Of a stretch of DNA of 64,000 nt, positions 1-8,233 are shown in pieces. The notes below the pieces were generated by a model, which was not told the DNA's origin, made no database searches, and saw only the letters and a program-made list of their open reading frames with translations. Each line of letters begins with the position of its first letter. Position 1 is the first letter of the stretch. Both the position numbers and the translations under genes were made by a program. Source of the stretch: Chromatiaceae bacterium (GTDB taxonomy: Bacteria > Pseudomonadota > Gammaproteobacteria > Chromatiales > Chromatiaceae); NCBI GenBank assembly GCA_013426805.1, contig JACDZG010000016.1:1-64000 (forward strand). The letters run 5' to 3'.

Positions 1-1158
1 ACGGTGATCGGCCGCCAGCGCGAGACCGCGCACCGCGTCCCGACCCAGGCGGGCCCGTAACCGGTCGAGCAGCGCGGGATCCGGGCGACAGCCGGGCCGC
101 GCCAACTCCGGAAACAATTCGCCGCTGCGCGGACTCAAGGGCAGGACAGCCGTCGCGGCCAGTGCGATCTCGCGCACCGGTGCCGGGAGTTCCATCCGCT
201 CCAACTGGCCGCGCAGCAGTTCCAGCCAGCGCTCCGGGTCGGCCAATGGCTAGGCCGCGCCCAGGCTGAAGCAGGTAGCAGCCCGGCCGGCGTGGCCAAA
301 ACGCCAGTCGAGCCGCGGCACCCCGGCTTGACGCCCGCGCAGGAAGCCGGCGAGTTCGCCGAGCAGGCGCCGACAGGGAAAGACCAACGACTCGGCCAGG
401 TCGACCTCCGCGGGCAGTTCGATCCGCGCACTGAAGCGGGGCGGCGGCACGAACATCGGGCGCGGATCCGGGGTCTCGCCGAGCAGACGCTCCAGCCAGT
501 CCACCCGCGTGGGACCCAGCCGCTCGCGCAGCCCCGGACGGGGCAGCCGCAGCACATCGGCGACACGGCGCAGTCCCAGCGCGGTCAGGTCGTCACACTC
601 GCGCGCGTTGAGGCCCAACGCGGCCAGGGGCAAACCCTCGAGTGCGGCCTGCAGTGCGGCCAGATCGGGGATCATGGGCCAGCCCGCGGTCTCGGCCGAG
701 GCCCCAAGCTGCCGCGCCCAGACCAGGGCGCCCAATGGTGTCGGCGCCATGGCGAGCCGCCCCTGATAGCCGCTTGCGCCGATCCCCGCACTTACCTGCG
801 CGAGCAAGGCGTCGGCCCCGCCGAACAGGCGCAGGCTGGCCGCCACATCGAGCAGCAGCGCGCGGGGCGGCGCCAGACTGACCTGAGGCGTAAAGCGGAT
901 CGCCCAGGCGGCCAGGTGCTCCAATGCCTCCTGTTCCGCGGCAGGCTGTCGAGGCATGACGGTCAGCTCGGCACAGCGGGCGCGGGCGGCACCGACCCCT
1001 TGGCCGGGACGAATACCCGCAAGCAGCGCGGCGGTGTTGCAGCGCAGGATGCGCTCGCCCCGGCGGTGGACGCTGACCGCGAGCGGAGCCACGGCGGTGC
1101 GCGCCCCCGCGACGACCTCCAGGGGCAGATCGGGGAGATGGATGGCAAGCCAGCGCAT
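1..1158 (-). pseudogene. imuB: Y-family polymerase-like ImuB with in-frame stop, 3' end outside window
   Basis: ImuB is the catalytically inactive Y-family subunit of the ImuA-ImuB-DnaE2 mutagenic translesion mutasome. The reading frame opens with MRWLAIHLPDLPLE at 1158 and runs 302 codons through the polymerase-like domain (DVAASLRLFGG, EGLPLAALGL) to a TAG at 250-252. The same frame then stays open for 83 more codons to the window edge and still reads as family sequence (DPERWLELLRGQLERMELP), so the amber codon is a point nonsense mutation within the gene. No imuA lies upstream; the divergent neighbour is a ychJ fragment. A damaged partial copy of this gene sits at 4490-4586. Readthrough or a sequencing error are the alternatives. 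Confidence 0.85.
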
Positions 1159-1253
1159 GAAGGCACCCCGCGGGTCGGTGATCCTGGGAGAATAGCCGCC
1201 TTACGCCAACGCGGTCCAGTAGCCCGCGGGGAATGGAGGAATCGTCAAAGAGC

Positions 1254-1361
1254 ATGAAAACCAAAACGACTGCCGCACCTGCCGCCTGCCCCTGCGGATC
1301 CGGGGCAGCTTACCTGGACTGCTGCGGCCGATTCATCGCCGGGGCCGCGCTACCGGAATTC
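1254..1361 (+). pseudogene. Truncated 5' copy of ychJ
   Basis: The first 36 codons (MKTKTTAAPAACPCGSG, then DCCGRFIAGAALP) match the N-terminal SEC-C zinc motif of the intact ychJ at 4681. Homology stops abruptly near 1361, where the sequence turns into AATTCGGGGGACAG, after which the frame drifts to a stop at 1448. The roughly 90 bp upstream are also shared with the later copy. This is the left half of a duplicated imuB/ychJ junction and cannot encode a functional protein. Confidence 0.85.
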
Positions 1362-1747
1362 GGGGGACAGATTACTCAATTCGGGTCCCCTGCGCCGACC
1401 AGATCGCCCGTGCAGCGATCCTGCTCGCGGGTCTTGGGGCTTAGTTGATCTGGTCACGAAACTTCAGTCTCGTGACTCCGGCCTTGGAAGCTCTGCTTCC
1501 CGAAACGCTTGATGCCCCCGCCGACCCCATCCGGCGAAACACGGGCCTGGTCGCGCTCGGCGATGGTGCTCCTCACGCCGGGGCCCGCCCATGCCCCGCG
1601 CGCCTCGTGAAGCTGGGCTTCACGGGCTGGGGTCGCGAAACGGGAGCTTGGCGACCAGGGGCGAATGCGCTTTCAGTTGGAGTACCGCGACGAAGTGGCC
1701 GATCCAGGGCGGTCAGCGGATGCACGGTGAAGCTTGCGCCGCGGGTA
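1362..1747. other. Non-coding stretch rich in short palindromes
   Basis: No convincing gene. The stretch starts with a short inverted motif (GGGGGAC ... GTCCCC, about 1361-1390) of a kind often seen at ends of IS200/REP-associated transposase elements, which is a weak resemblance only. Several small hairpins follow, for example ACGAAACTTCAGTCTCGT, GGAAGCTCTGCTTCC and CGTGAAGCTGGGCTTCACG. It marks the breakpoint of the duplicated imuB/ychJ segment. Confidence 0.4.
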
Positions 1748-2827
1748 TCAGTGCTGGGGGCGCTTGAGCCAGGCCTCGACGACTGCGGGGTCGAGGCCGC
1801 AGAGTCGTTCTTCTGCATCCAGGCCGCGCAACCGCTCCTCCGCGGCCAGGCCGCGCAACCGCTCCTCCGCGGCCAGGCCGCGCAGCCGCTCCTCCGCGGC
1901 CAGGCCGCGCAGCCGCTCCTCCGCAGCCAGGCCCCGCAGGCGTTCTTCCGGGTTCAGGCCGCGCAGCCGTTCCTCGGGGTCCAGCCCACGCAGACGCGCG
2001 TCCAGCGGGAGCTGCTCCACGATGGCCTGAATCTCGTCCGGATCGAATTCATGCAGGTGCTCGATGAACAGGCGGCGGGTGTCGTGCTCGAATTCCTCCA
2101 TCGTGTAGGCCATGTCGGGTACCTCGATACGGTAATGGAAATACAGTTGCCCCAGCAGACCGCAGCTGCGCGGATTACGCGGGTGGTAGTTGCGCAACCC
2201 GTGCCGCACCCGCTCCAGCCGAGCGCTGAAGACCTCCCAGGGGGCGTTGCGTGGATGTGCGGCGATCTCCCCGAGCAGGATCAACCGAATGGTACGCCCG
2301 CCCCAGCGCAGATCAAACACGCCCGGCCAGGGGGTGGCGGTCAGGGTGCCGGTGGGCAGTTGGGCCAACAGCCGCTCCGGGGTGCGCGTGGCCACCGCGT
2401 AGAGGCCGAAGTCGTCCTCCGGGAGCAGACGATAGGTCTCCGCGGGCGGTTCGACAACCTCGGGCGCCGGCGCGGTCCCCGGCGCGGGCGCGTTCGGGGT
2501 GTGCGTCCGCTCGATGGAGACCAGCTTGCGGTAGGTCACGAAGTGTCCGATCAATTCATCCAGCGCCCAGGCGTCGAGTGCCTGGTGCTGCGACTTGTAG
2601 GTCAGGACATTGTGAGTCGCGAGCCGCTCCAGCCCATCGGGCAGACCGGCGAGCGCCGCGGGACCGGCATCCGCCACCGCACCGGGCCGACGTTCGATAA
2701 TCAGGATGTCGAGCCGCTGACTCTTGAGCGCCAACTCCTTCTCGACATCCACCCGCCAGGGACGGCCGGTGAAGAGGTCGGTCAGGGCGATGCCGAAGAG
2801 TCGGTGCCAGGGCGTAAGGGTGTCCAT
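1748..2827 (-). CDS. Nuclease-like protein with C-terminal 9-residue repeats
   Basis: 359 aa from the ATG at 2827; a further in-frame ATG at 2863 would add 12 residues but overlaps the IS91 remnant. I do not recognise the family by name. The N-terminal 46 residues (E31, then RLDILIIER with D40 and E45) look like the core of a PD-(D/E)XK nuclease of the Rpn/transposase-associated kind. A central part of about 230 residues follows (WEVFSARLERVRHGLRNY, MEEFEHDTRRLFIEHL). The C-terminus is eight units of EERLRGLAA, probably an amphipathic helix or coiled coil. It lies between the two copies of the imuB/ychJ junction, so it is probably acquired. Function is inferred only. Confidence 0.6.
   Translation of the reverse strand: MDTLTPWHRLFGIALTDLFTGRPWRVDVEKELALKSQRLDILIIERRPGAVADAGPAALAGLPDGLERLATHNVLTYKSQHQALDAWALDELIGHFVTYRKLVSIERTHTPNAPAPGTAPAPEVVEPPAETYRLLPEDDFGLYAVATRTPERLLAQLPTGTLTATPWPGVFDLRWGGRTIRLILLGEIAAHPRNAPWEVFSARLERVRHGLRNYHPRNPRSCGLLGQLYFHYRIEVPDMAYTMEEFEHDTRRLFIEHLHEFDPDEIQAIVEQLPLDARLRGLDPEERLRGLNPEERLRGLAAEERLRGLAAEERLRGLAAEERLRGLAAEERLRGLDAEERLCGLDPAVVEAWLKRPQH
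1787..2002 (-). repeat. 27-bp tandem repeat, 8 units, coding
   Basis: Eight consecutive 27-bp units encode DARLRGLDP, EERLRGLNP, four EERLRGLAA, EERLRGLDA and EERLCGLDP. The four central units are nearly identical at DNA level while the outer ones have diverged. This is the pattern of recent slipped-strand or recombinational expansion that keeps the frame. Confidence 0.9.
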
Positions 2828-2866
2828 GGGCGCAAGTGTAGCAGCGCGACGGGGACCATCCACTCA

Positions 2867-3411
2867 GTTCCGCATATCATCCCAGGCGGGCGGTCCGCGG
2901 GCCGGGGCGATCCGTGGGGGCTGGGCGGGCTCGCCCGGATGCGTCAGGATAGGTGCCACCGGCTCGGGCGCGGTGACGCAGGCGAGCCGCAGTTCTGCGC
3001 CGCACTGTGGGCGCCGCAGCGGGAAGGCCGTGAACAGCCGTGCGCGCAGGATCGCCCAGTGGTCGCGGGCGCTGCGCGCCCCCGGTGCGGACTTCGTGAC
3101 CTGCGCGGTCGCGTCGCTCGCGGTCACGTCGCGCCCGTCGGCGGTGACCGCGGCGCGCAGCGGCGCATGGCGTGCCGGCACCCCGTGGTAGCGATGGCGA
3201 TGGCGATGGCGATGACGGCGCGGCGGCGGGATCCACGGGGCGAGCCGCTCAAGCAGATCCAAGGGGGTGAGGAGCAGCGCGGTGTGACCGTCGGACTGGG
3301 GTTTCGGCAGCCGATCGACCACCCGCTTGAGGTCGACCCAGCCCACCGGGAAGGCCGGGCGGGCACAGTAGAGTAACAGTCGTTCCAGGCCAGCGCGGTC
3401 GTCCCCGAATC
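2867..3411 (-). pseudogene. IS91-family transposase, C-terminal remnant
   Basis: Reading from 3411 the frame gives GLERLLLYCARPAF, LPKPQSDGHTALLLTPLDLL, then RYHGVPARHAPLRAAVTA and FPLRRPQCGAELRL. This is the conserved C-terminal part of IS91/IS801 Y2 rolling-circle transposases, including the zinc-binding-like PxCG motif, and it ends in ILTHPGEPAQPP. The catalytic N-terminal two thirds are absent and the 5' edge is fused to a truncated ATPase gene. An HRHRHRHRY run reflects a small GATGGC microsatellite at about 3191-3214. Confidence 0.8.
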
Positions 3412-3716
3412 GAAAGCGTTTCGGAGTCCAGGCTTCTGCTAATGGCTCCGTTCGACGGGCTGAGAGAAAGTGTGACCTTGGGAACTCCAAGCTTCTTTAC
3501 ATGCTGAATCGCATCATCGTGGTCGATGCCCCCCGTTCCAGCTCCAACAAAGCGACCTACCTGCCCAGAAAACAGAAACTCGATGCCGTCGACGACCGCA
3601 CTCTTTCCTTTTCCGTTCGACCCAAGCAGGACGAGACTCTTCCCTTTGAGATTAAAGTCGCTGTCAGGGAGACCGCGGAAATGCTCAAACCGAATTGCGC
3701 GAATCATCTCACTCAT
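3412..3716 (-). pseudogene. AAA/SMC-like ATPase, N-terminal fragment
   Basis: Starts MSEMIRAIRFEHFRGL with a clear Walker A (GSNGKGKSAVVDGIEFLFSG). About 100 residues are kept before the frame runs into the IS91 remnant near 3412; Walker B and signature motifs are lost. It overlaps the upstream small gene by 8 bp, so both were in one operon with hsdS. ATPases of this RecF/SMC type often ride with type I restriction loci. Its original partner activity cannot be told from what is left. Confidence 0.75.
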
Positions 3717-3969
3717 TGGGCGCCTCCGGTTGAGTTGGGTCTTCTAAGCGGAGTGCCGCAATGACGTCAGCCGAGATTGGACCGCTGGCACCAAGCAACG
3801 CCACCAAGGAGCCGCATGCCACTTTTGGCAGTGTGCCCGCCGCCGTAAGGTTGGCGGCAAACTCTGATTTCAAGTCAGCCTTTAGTTCTGCCCGCAAGTC
3901 CTTTGGTGCCGGACTCGTCTCGACCTGTAGTGCGGGTGTGTGTGAGATTTCGTCTGGCATGTTGGTCAA
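3709..3969 (-). CDS. Small hypothetical protein between hsdS and ATPase remnants
   Basis: 86 aa from a TTG at 3969 that overlaps the hsdS stop codon; an ATG at 3960 would give 83 aa. The sequence is acidic, with DLRAELKADLKSEFAANL (helical) followed by a hydrophobic stretch (VALLGASGPISADVIAALRL). The tight coupling on both sides suggests a dedicated middle component between a specificity subunit and an ATPase. I do not recognise the family. Both neighbours are broken, so it is probably non-functional today. Confidence 0.5.
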   Translation of the reverse strand: MTNMPDEISHTPALQVETSPAPKDLRAELKADLKSEFAANLTAAGTLPKVACGSLVALLGASGPISADVIAALRLEDPTQPEAPNE

Positions 3970-4112
3970 TGCGTTTCGGTTACGTTCAACTCCCCGCTCT
4001 GCAGCTTCGGCAGCAGCGTGTCGCGCAGGGTGGCGAGGGTGCGGGATTGGTGGAGGCTGGCGTGGACTTGCTGAAACAGCGGCGTCACTTGCTTATCAAA
4101 GGCAAGCAGGAC
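3966..4112 (-). pseudogene. hsdS: Type I restriction specificity subunit HsdS, C-terminal tail
   Basis: 48 codons in frame, ending LRDTLLPKLQSGELNVTETH. The TLRDTLLPKLxSGEL ending is the hallmark of the distal conserved helix of type I S subunits. A TAA precedes the fragment and no target-recognition domain remains. It is the upstream end of an operon remnant hsdS, small gene, ATPase. Confidence 0.8.
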
Positions 4113-4126
4113 TTACGGATAGAAAA

Positions 4127-4248
4127 TTCGGCTCATGGGGCGAATCGTGTGGTGCCCGCATCTGCCGAATGAGCCTTCCCCCAGGCTGAATCAACGACCG
4201 GTGCCGGCCAACCGTAGGCCAATCACACAGTTGGCCCCATGAGCCGAA
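4127..4248. repeat. 122-bp segment bounded by 15-bp perfect inverted repeats
   Basis: The left arm TTCGGCTCATGGGGC at 4127-4141 and its exact reverse complement at 4234-4248 enclose about 92 bp with no ORF. An internal GCCGAATGAGCC partly echoes the arms. It lies just behind the hsdS tail, at a breakpoint. It could be a MITE-like element or a long stem-loop; no target duplication is obvious. Confidence 0.55.
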
Positions 4249-4489
4249 AATCCAACCACCTAAGCCCGACTGTGGCTCCGATTTTAGCCGCGCTCAGGAC
4301 ACCGGGCAAGCGGCCTTTTCGCTGAGTTGAGCGGTCTGGGGGTGGGATGGGAGGCGCAGCGCGACCGGCGGCGGGGTGGCGTGTGACGAGCGGCGGTGGG
4401 GCGCACTGGATTGGCGCGACCGGGGTCGTGCGCACCGTGCCGGCGATGTCGGTCCCATGGCGGTGCTGACCAGGAAATGCGCTGATCGA

Positions 4490-4586
4490 AAATGACTCGG
4501 CCAAGTCAACCTCCGCGGACAGTTCGATCCGCGCACTGAAGCGAGGCGGCGGCACGAACATGGGGCGCGGGTCCGGGATCTCGCCG
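4490..4586 (-). pseudogene. Second, gutted copy of imuB
   Basis: About 97 bp match imuB positions 386-484 (MFVPPPRFSARIEL) and then jump directly to sequence equivalent to imuB position about 1163, just upstream of its start codon. Some 680 bp of imuB are missing between those points. Together with the intact ychJ that follows, it is the right half of the duplicated junction. Confidence 0.8.
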
Positions 4587-4680
4587 AATGCACCCCGCGG
4601 GCCGGTGATCCTGGGAGAATAGCGGCCTTACGCCAACACGGTCCAGTAGACCGCGGGGAATGGGGGAATCGTCAAAGAGA

Positions 4681-5097
4681 ATGAAAACCAAAACGTCTGC
4701 CGTACCCGCCGCCTGCCCCTGCGGATCCGGGGGTTCTTACATGGACTGCTGCGGCCAATTCATCACTGGGGCCGCGCTGCCGGACACGGCAGAGCAGCTC
4801 ATGCGCTCCCGCTACAGCGCATACACGCTAGGCGACACGGGCCATGTGCACGCGACCTGGCACCCGAGCACCCGACCCCCGGACCTGCAAGCCGACCCCA
4901 AGGTGCAGTGGCTCGGACTCAAGATCATCACGACCGAAGCCGGCGGGCCTGCGGACGTTCGCGGTCTGGTGGAGTTCGTTGCCCGCTACAAGCTGGGCGG
5001 GCGGGCGCACCGGCTGCATGAGCGCAGCCGCTTCGCGCGCCATCAAGGACGTTGGTACTATGTCGACGGCGACCTGTCGCCGGAGCGCGATCGCTGA
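4681..5097 (+). CDS. ychJ: YchJ family SEC-C motif protein
   Basis: 138 aa. The N-terminus carries the SEC-C zinc-binding pattern CPCGSGGSYMDCC, followed by the YchJ core (LMRSRYSAY, TWHPSTRP, VEFVARYK, RSRFARHQGRWYYVDGD). The second SEC-C motif found at the C-terminus of E. coli YchJ is absent. The ATG at 4681 was chosen because the family starts just before the CPCG; an ATG at 4660 would add seven residues. It is convergent with clpX, leaving only 16 bp. The biochemical role of YchJ is not established. This is the intact member of the duplicated pair. Confidence 0.85.
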   Translation: MKTKTSAVPAACPCGSGGSYMDCCGQFITGAALPDTAEQLMRSRYSAYTLGDTGHVHATWHPSTRPPDLQADPKVQWLGLKIITTEAGGPADVRGLVEFVARYKLGGRAHRLHERSRFARHQGRWYYVDGDLSPERDR

Positions 5098-5113
5098 CCG
5101 CGGCCTCTCGGCC

Positions 5114-6415
5114 TCACCCGACATCGGCCCGCGCAAGACTGCCGTCCGGATCCGCCTGGTCCGCATCCTGCGTCCCTTGCCAGCGGATGACGCCCTCGCC
5201 GCTGACGGCGGCTTCATCCACCAGACAACCGGTGACGCCGCTCATGGACGGCAGCTCGAACATGGGCCGCTGTAACAGCCCCTCGAGCACGCTGCGCAGG
5301 CCGCGCGCCCCGGTCCCGCGCGCGATCGCCTTGCGGGCGATGGCGGTCAGGGCCGCGGGCTCAAACTCCAGGGCCACGCCTTCGAACAGGAACAACTGCT
5401 GGAACTGACGCACCAGTGCATTTCGGGGTTCGGTGAGGATGCGCACCAGCGCGGCCTCGTCCAGATCGTGCAGAGCGACAACCACCGGGAACCGGCCGAT
5501 GAATTCCGGAATCAGGCCAAAGTGGCGCAGATCGTCCGGTTGCGTCTCGGCGTAGATGCCCCCGGCGCCCTGCGCATCGGACTTCGCTTTCGGCTCGGTA
5601 TGGAAGCCGATGCTCGATGGGCCCGGCTCCAGCCGGCGCCGCAGCACCCGCTCCAAACCGGCGAAGGCCCCGCCGACCATGAACAGGATGTTGCGGGTGT
5701 CGATGACCGGTATCTCGCTGCCCTCCTTGCGGCCCTTGGGGCTGATCTTGACCTGAGTCCCCTCCACCAGCTTGAGCAACGCCTGCTGCACCCCCTCGCC
5801 CGACACATCGCGGGTGCCGTGGCTGCTCTCCCCGACGCGGGCCAGTTTGTCGATCTCGTCGATATAGACGATGCCCCATTCGGCCAGCTCACGTTTACCG
5901 CCGGCCGCATCCAGGAGCCGCGCGAGGATGCTTTCCACGTCCTCACCGACATAGCCGGCCTGTGTCAGGGTGGTGGCATCGGCGATCACGAAGGGAACGC
6001 CGACGATCCGCGCCAGAGTGCTGGCGAGCAGCGTCTTACCGGTTCCGGAGGGGCCAAGCATCAGGATATTGGACTTGTCGATCTCCACCCGATCCGGATC
6101 GTCCAGGACGCGGCGGGGGTGATTCGCTTCCGCCGCCAGGCGCTTGTAATGGTTATACAGAGCGACCGCCAGGCATTCCTTGGCGGTTTCCTGACCGATC
6201 ACATAACGGTCCAAATGGTCTTTGATCTCTTTCGGCTTGGGCGGCGCTTTCAGCGGTCCGGTCAAGGCGCGGGTGCGCCCCCAACTGGTGACCACCTGGT
6301 GCGCCAAGGCCACGCAAGCCTCGCAGATATGGCCATCGATCCCGGCGATCAGGGGGGTATCGGCGCCCTGAACGGCACCACAGAAGGAACAGGCGTGAGG
6401 AGCCGGCGTATTCAT
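5114..6415 (-). CDS. clpX: ClpX-type AAA+ unfoldase of the nif cluster
   Basis: 433 aa. The N-terminal zinc finger reads CSFCG ... CEAC, followed by Walker A GPSGTGKT, the pore loop GYVGEDVES, Walker B IVYIDEID, the IGF tripeptide used for ClpP docking (SSIGFH) and sensor 2 GARGLRS. The start at 6415 overlaps the nifM stop (ATGA), so the two are translationally coupled. A second clpX at the end of nifVWZM is also found in Azotobacter vinelandii (clpX2), where it is linked to turnover of nitrogenase maturation proteins. A housekeeping clpX with clpP is expected elsewhere in the genome. Role by context: quality control of Nif assembly factors. Confidence 0.92.
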   Translation of the reverse strand: MNTPAPHACSFCGAVQGADTPLIAGIDGHICEACVALAHQVVTSWGRTRALTGPLKAPPKPKEIKDHLDRYVIGQETAKECLAVALYNHYKRLAAEANHPRRVLDDPDRVEIDKSNILMLGPSGTGKTLLASTLARIVGVPFVIADATTLTQAGYVGEDVESILARLLDAAGGKRELAEWGIVYIDEIDKLARVGESSHGTRDVSGEGVQQALLKLVEGTQVKISPKGRKEGSEIPVIDTRNILFMVGGAFAGLERVLRRRLEPGPSSIGFHTEPKAKSDAQGAGGIYAETQPDDLRHFGLIPEFIGRFPVVVALHDLDEAALVRILTEPRNALVRQFQQLFLFEGVALEFEPAALTAIARKAIARGTGARGLRSVLEGLLQRPMFELPSMSGVTGCLVDEAAVSGEGVIRWQGTQDADQADPDGSLARADVG

Positions 6416-7344
6416 GCGGCCTGCCCCGAGCGCCAGGCCTGAGCGGCAGGCGCGGTCGGCCCGGCCGCATCCCCGCCCGCTCCGCGGCGCAGTTCCGCAA
6501 TCCAGGCCGTCTGGCTGCGGCGCCGTTGCCGCTCCTCCAGAATCCGGCGGATCTGCGGCTGCGCCTCGGTAAACTGGAGCGCGTGCGCCGGCAGAATGCG
6601 CTCGCACAGGAGCAGGTGAAAGCCGAGTTCGGACTCCACCGGGCCACTGATCCCACCCGCTGCCAGGGTGAACAGGACCGCGTCGAGCGCCGGATACAAC
6701 TGGCCCCGACGGACCTCACCCAAACGTCCGTCCTGCAGGGCCGTCGGACATTCCGATTGCTCGCGCGCCAGGACCGCAAACCGCTCCTGGCGACCCGCAC
6801 TGGAATGCTCCAGATCCGCCACCAGCCGGTCCATACGTGCCCGCACCGCGTCCCGGCCGTTCTCCGCGTAGGCGTCGTTCACCGTAATCAGGATATGTCG
6901 GGCGCCGCGCCGCTCCGGAACGGTGAACCGTTCATGGTGAAGCTCAAAAAAAAGCTGTTCATCCACGGCGTCGACGCTCAGCCGGTGATCGCCCACCCGC
7001 CGCATCACCGCGTCAAAGGTCAGCTCCCGCCGCAGCGCGCTGCGCAAGGTGTCCAGATCCAGCGCGTTGCGTTCGAGGTCCGAGACAAAGTCGTCCGCAT
7101 CCGGATAGCGCGAGCGCAACTCACCCACCGCGGCTTCAACCTGGTCGCTTGGGATCACCACGGCCCGCGCTTGCGGTGAGCCGAGGACCAAATCCTCCAG
7201 TTCAAAGGTCCGCTGCGCCAGCCGGGTCGCCTCCGCCCGCTGAGCAGCGTCCAGAGCCCAGGTGCCAAGCTGGAAACGCTCACCGGCGGCCCGCAGCAGA
7301 TGGTAGCGAAACTCGACCGGGAGACTCGGGGCTTCAGCGGACAT
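6412..7344 (-). CDS. nifM: Nitrogenase maturation peptidyl-prolyl isomerase NifM
   Basis: 310 aa. The N-terminal half is helical (NifM-specific). The C-terminal half is a parvulin/PpiC domain (ARHILITVNDAYAENGRD, FAVLAREQSECPTALQDGRLG, GISGPVESELGFHLLLCERI). NifM is needed for activation of the Fe protein NifH. There is no signal peptide, unlike exported parvulins, which fits a cytoplasmic Nif role. The gene lies 74 bp behind nifZ and overlaps clpX by 4 bp. Confidence 0.93.
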   Translation of the reverse strand: MSAEAPSLPVEFRYHLLRAAGERFQLGTWALDAAQRAEATRLAQRTFELEDLVLGSPQARAVVIPSDQVEAAVGELRSRYPDADDFVSDLERNALDLDTLRSALRRELTFDAVMRRVGDHRLSVDAVDEQLFFELHHERFTVPERRGARHILITVNDAYAENGRDAVRARMDRLVADLEHSSAGRQERFAVLAREQSECPTALQDGRLGEVRRGQLYPALDAVLFTLAAGGISGPVESELGFHLLLCERILPAHALQFTEAQPQIRRILEERQRRRSQTAWIAELRRGAGGDAAGPTAPAAQAWRSGQAA

Positions 7345-7418
7345 GGATGTGCTCGTTATCGCCTTCGGTGTTCATAGACTTTGCTTCGATTACTGAATGC
7401 CGACCGCCCGCGCCAAGG

Positions 7419-7874
7419 TCATGCGGCGGCATCCCCGTCCGGACCGTCCAGTGCCGACTCCGGCACCTGGAGCGTACCGGCGCCGCTGAAATGCACATGG
7501 TAGGCGACTCCGCCGGGAGCATCGCGGACCACCTTCATTACCTCACCCTCGATCCCCCGCTCCACCAGCACACGCCCTTGAATCCCCAATGGGATACGCG
7601 GCCGGACCCGGTCGCGGAACTCGAAGCGACTGGGAATCCAGGGGTCGGTCGCCAGTTGCAACTCCTCCTCCCGACAACCGACCATTCGGTCCGCATCGAG
7701 GAAATGGACCGTGTAAATGATCTGGTCCTGCAGGAAGGTTCCCACGTCGCGCACCACGCCGGTGCTGCCGCGCCTGACCAGCAGGCTGCCGGTAGCCTGT
7801 CCGGGGAAGGTGCCGTCGTTGCGCACGTTACGCACGACCCGCACCGCGGTCCCGAAGTCAAACGCCGGCCGCAT
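7419..7874 (-). CDS. nifZ: NifZ, P-cluster maturation factor
   Basis: 151 aa with two tandem NifZ-type beta modules. The first (VRVVRNVRNDGTFPG ... YTVHFLDADRMVGCREEEL) carries the NDGT and VGCRExEL signatures. The second (FRDRVRPRIPLGIQGRV ... VAYHVHFSG) is more diverged. NifZ acts in stepwise formation of the P-clusters of the MoFe protein. The start overlaps the end of nifW by 17 bp. Confidence 0.93.
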   Translation of the reverse strand: MRPAFDFGTAVRVVRNVRNDGTFPGQATGSLLVRRGSTGVVRDVGTFLQDQIIYTVHFLDADRMVGCREEELQLATDPWIPSRFEFRDRVRPRIPLGIQGRVLVERGIEGEVMKVVRDAPGGVAYHVHFSGAGTLQVPESALDGPDGDAAA

Positions 7875-8202
7875 GGGGGATCTGACCCAAGAGGTCGCTC
7901 AGGGGAACACTGGCGATCTTCGGCTCGTGCATATGAAACACCCGAAACACCTTCTCGGTCTGGGCGTCGGAGGTCACGAAGTCCAGGTAGGCGGCACCCA
8001 GCAGGTCGGCGTGCAAGGCCCAGCGTGCGTCCGCCCCGTCCGGCTGTTCATCGACATCGGCCAGATAATCATGGAAGCGCTGCAAAATATGCAAACGGTT
8101 GACCTGCACGACCTTGGGGTCGTACTCGATCTTGAAATACTCCAGGAAATCCTCCGCGCTGGAGAGTTCTTCCAGATCGGATTCAAAGTCATCGTCGGTC
8201 AT
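7858..8202 (-). CDS. nifW: Nitrogenase-stabilising protein NifW
   Basis: 114 aa. NifW signatures are LSSAEDFLEYFKIEYDP and VVQVNRLHILQRFHDYL, with a short acidic start (MTDDDFESDLEEL). A GGAG six bases upstream of the ATG supports the start at 8202. NifW binds the MoFe protein and protects or helps mature it. It is 31 bp downstream of the TPR gene. Confidence 0.95.
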   Translation of the reverse strand: MTDDDFESDLEELSSAEDFLEYFKIEYDPKVVQVNRLHILQRFHDYLADVDEQPDGADARWALHADLLGAAYLDFVTSDAQTEKVFRVFHMHEPKIASVPLSDLLGQIPHAAGV

Positions 8203-8233
8203 GGCGATCTCCGGTTGGGGAAGTGGTTAAAGA

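Noticed and set aside
3191-3214. GATGGC microsatellite as a functional repeat
   Set aside because: Only about four units, inside a dead transposase; it simply encodes the His-Arg run.
1445-3376. 643-codon open frame on the plus strand
   Set aside because: GC-rich antisense shadow of the repeat-tailed gene and IS91 remnant; low-complexity QAAQPLLRG run mirrors the repeats.
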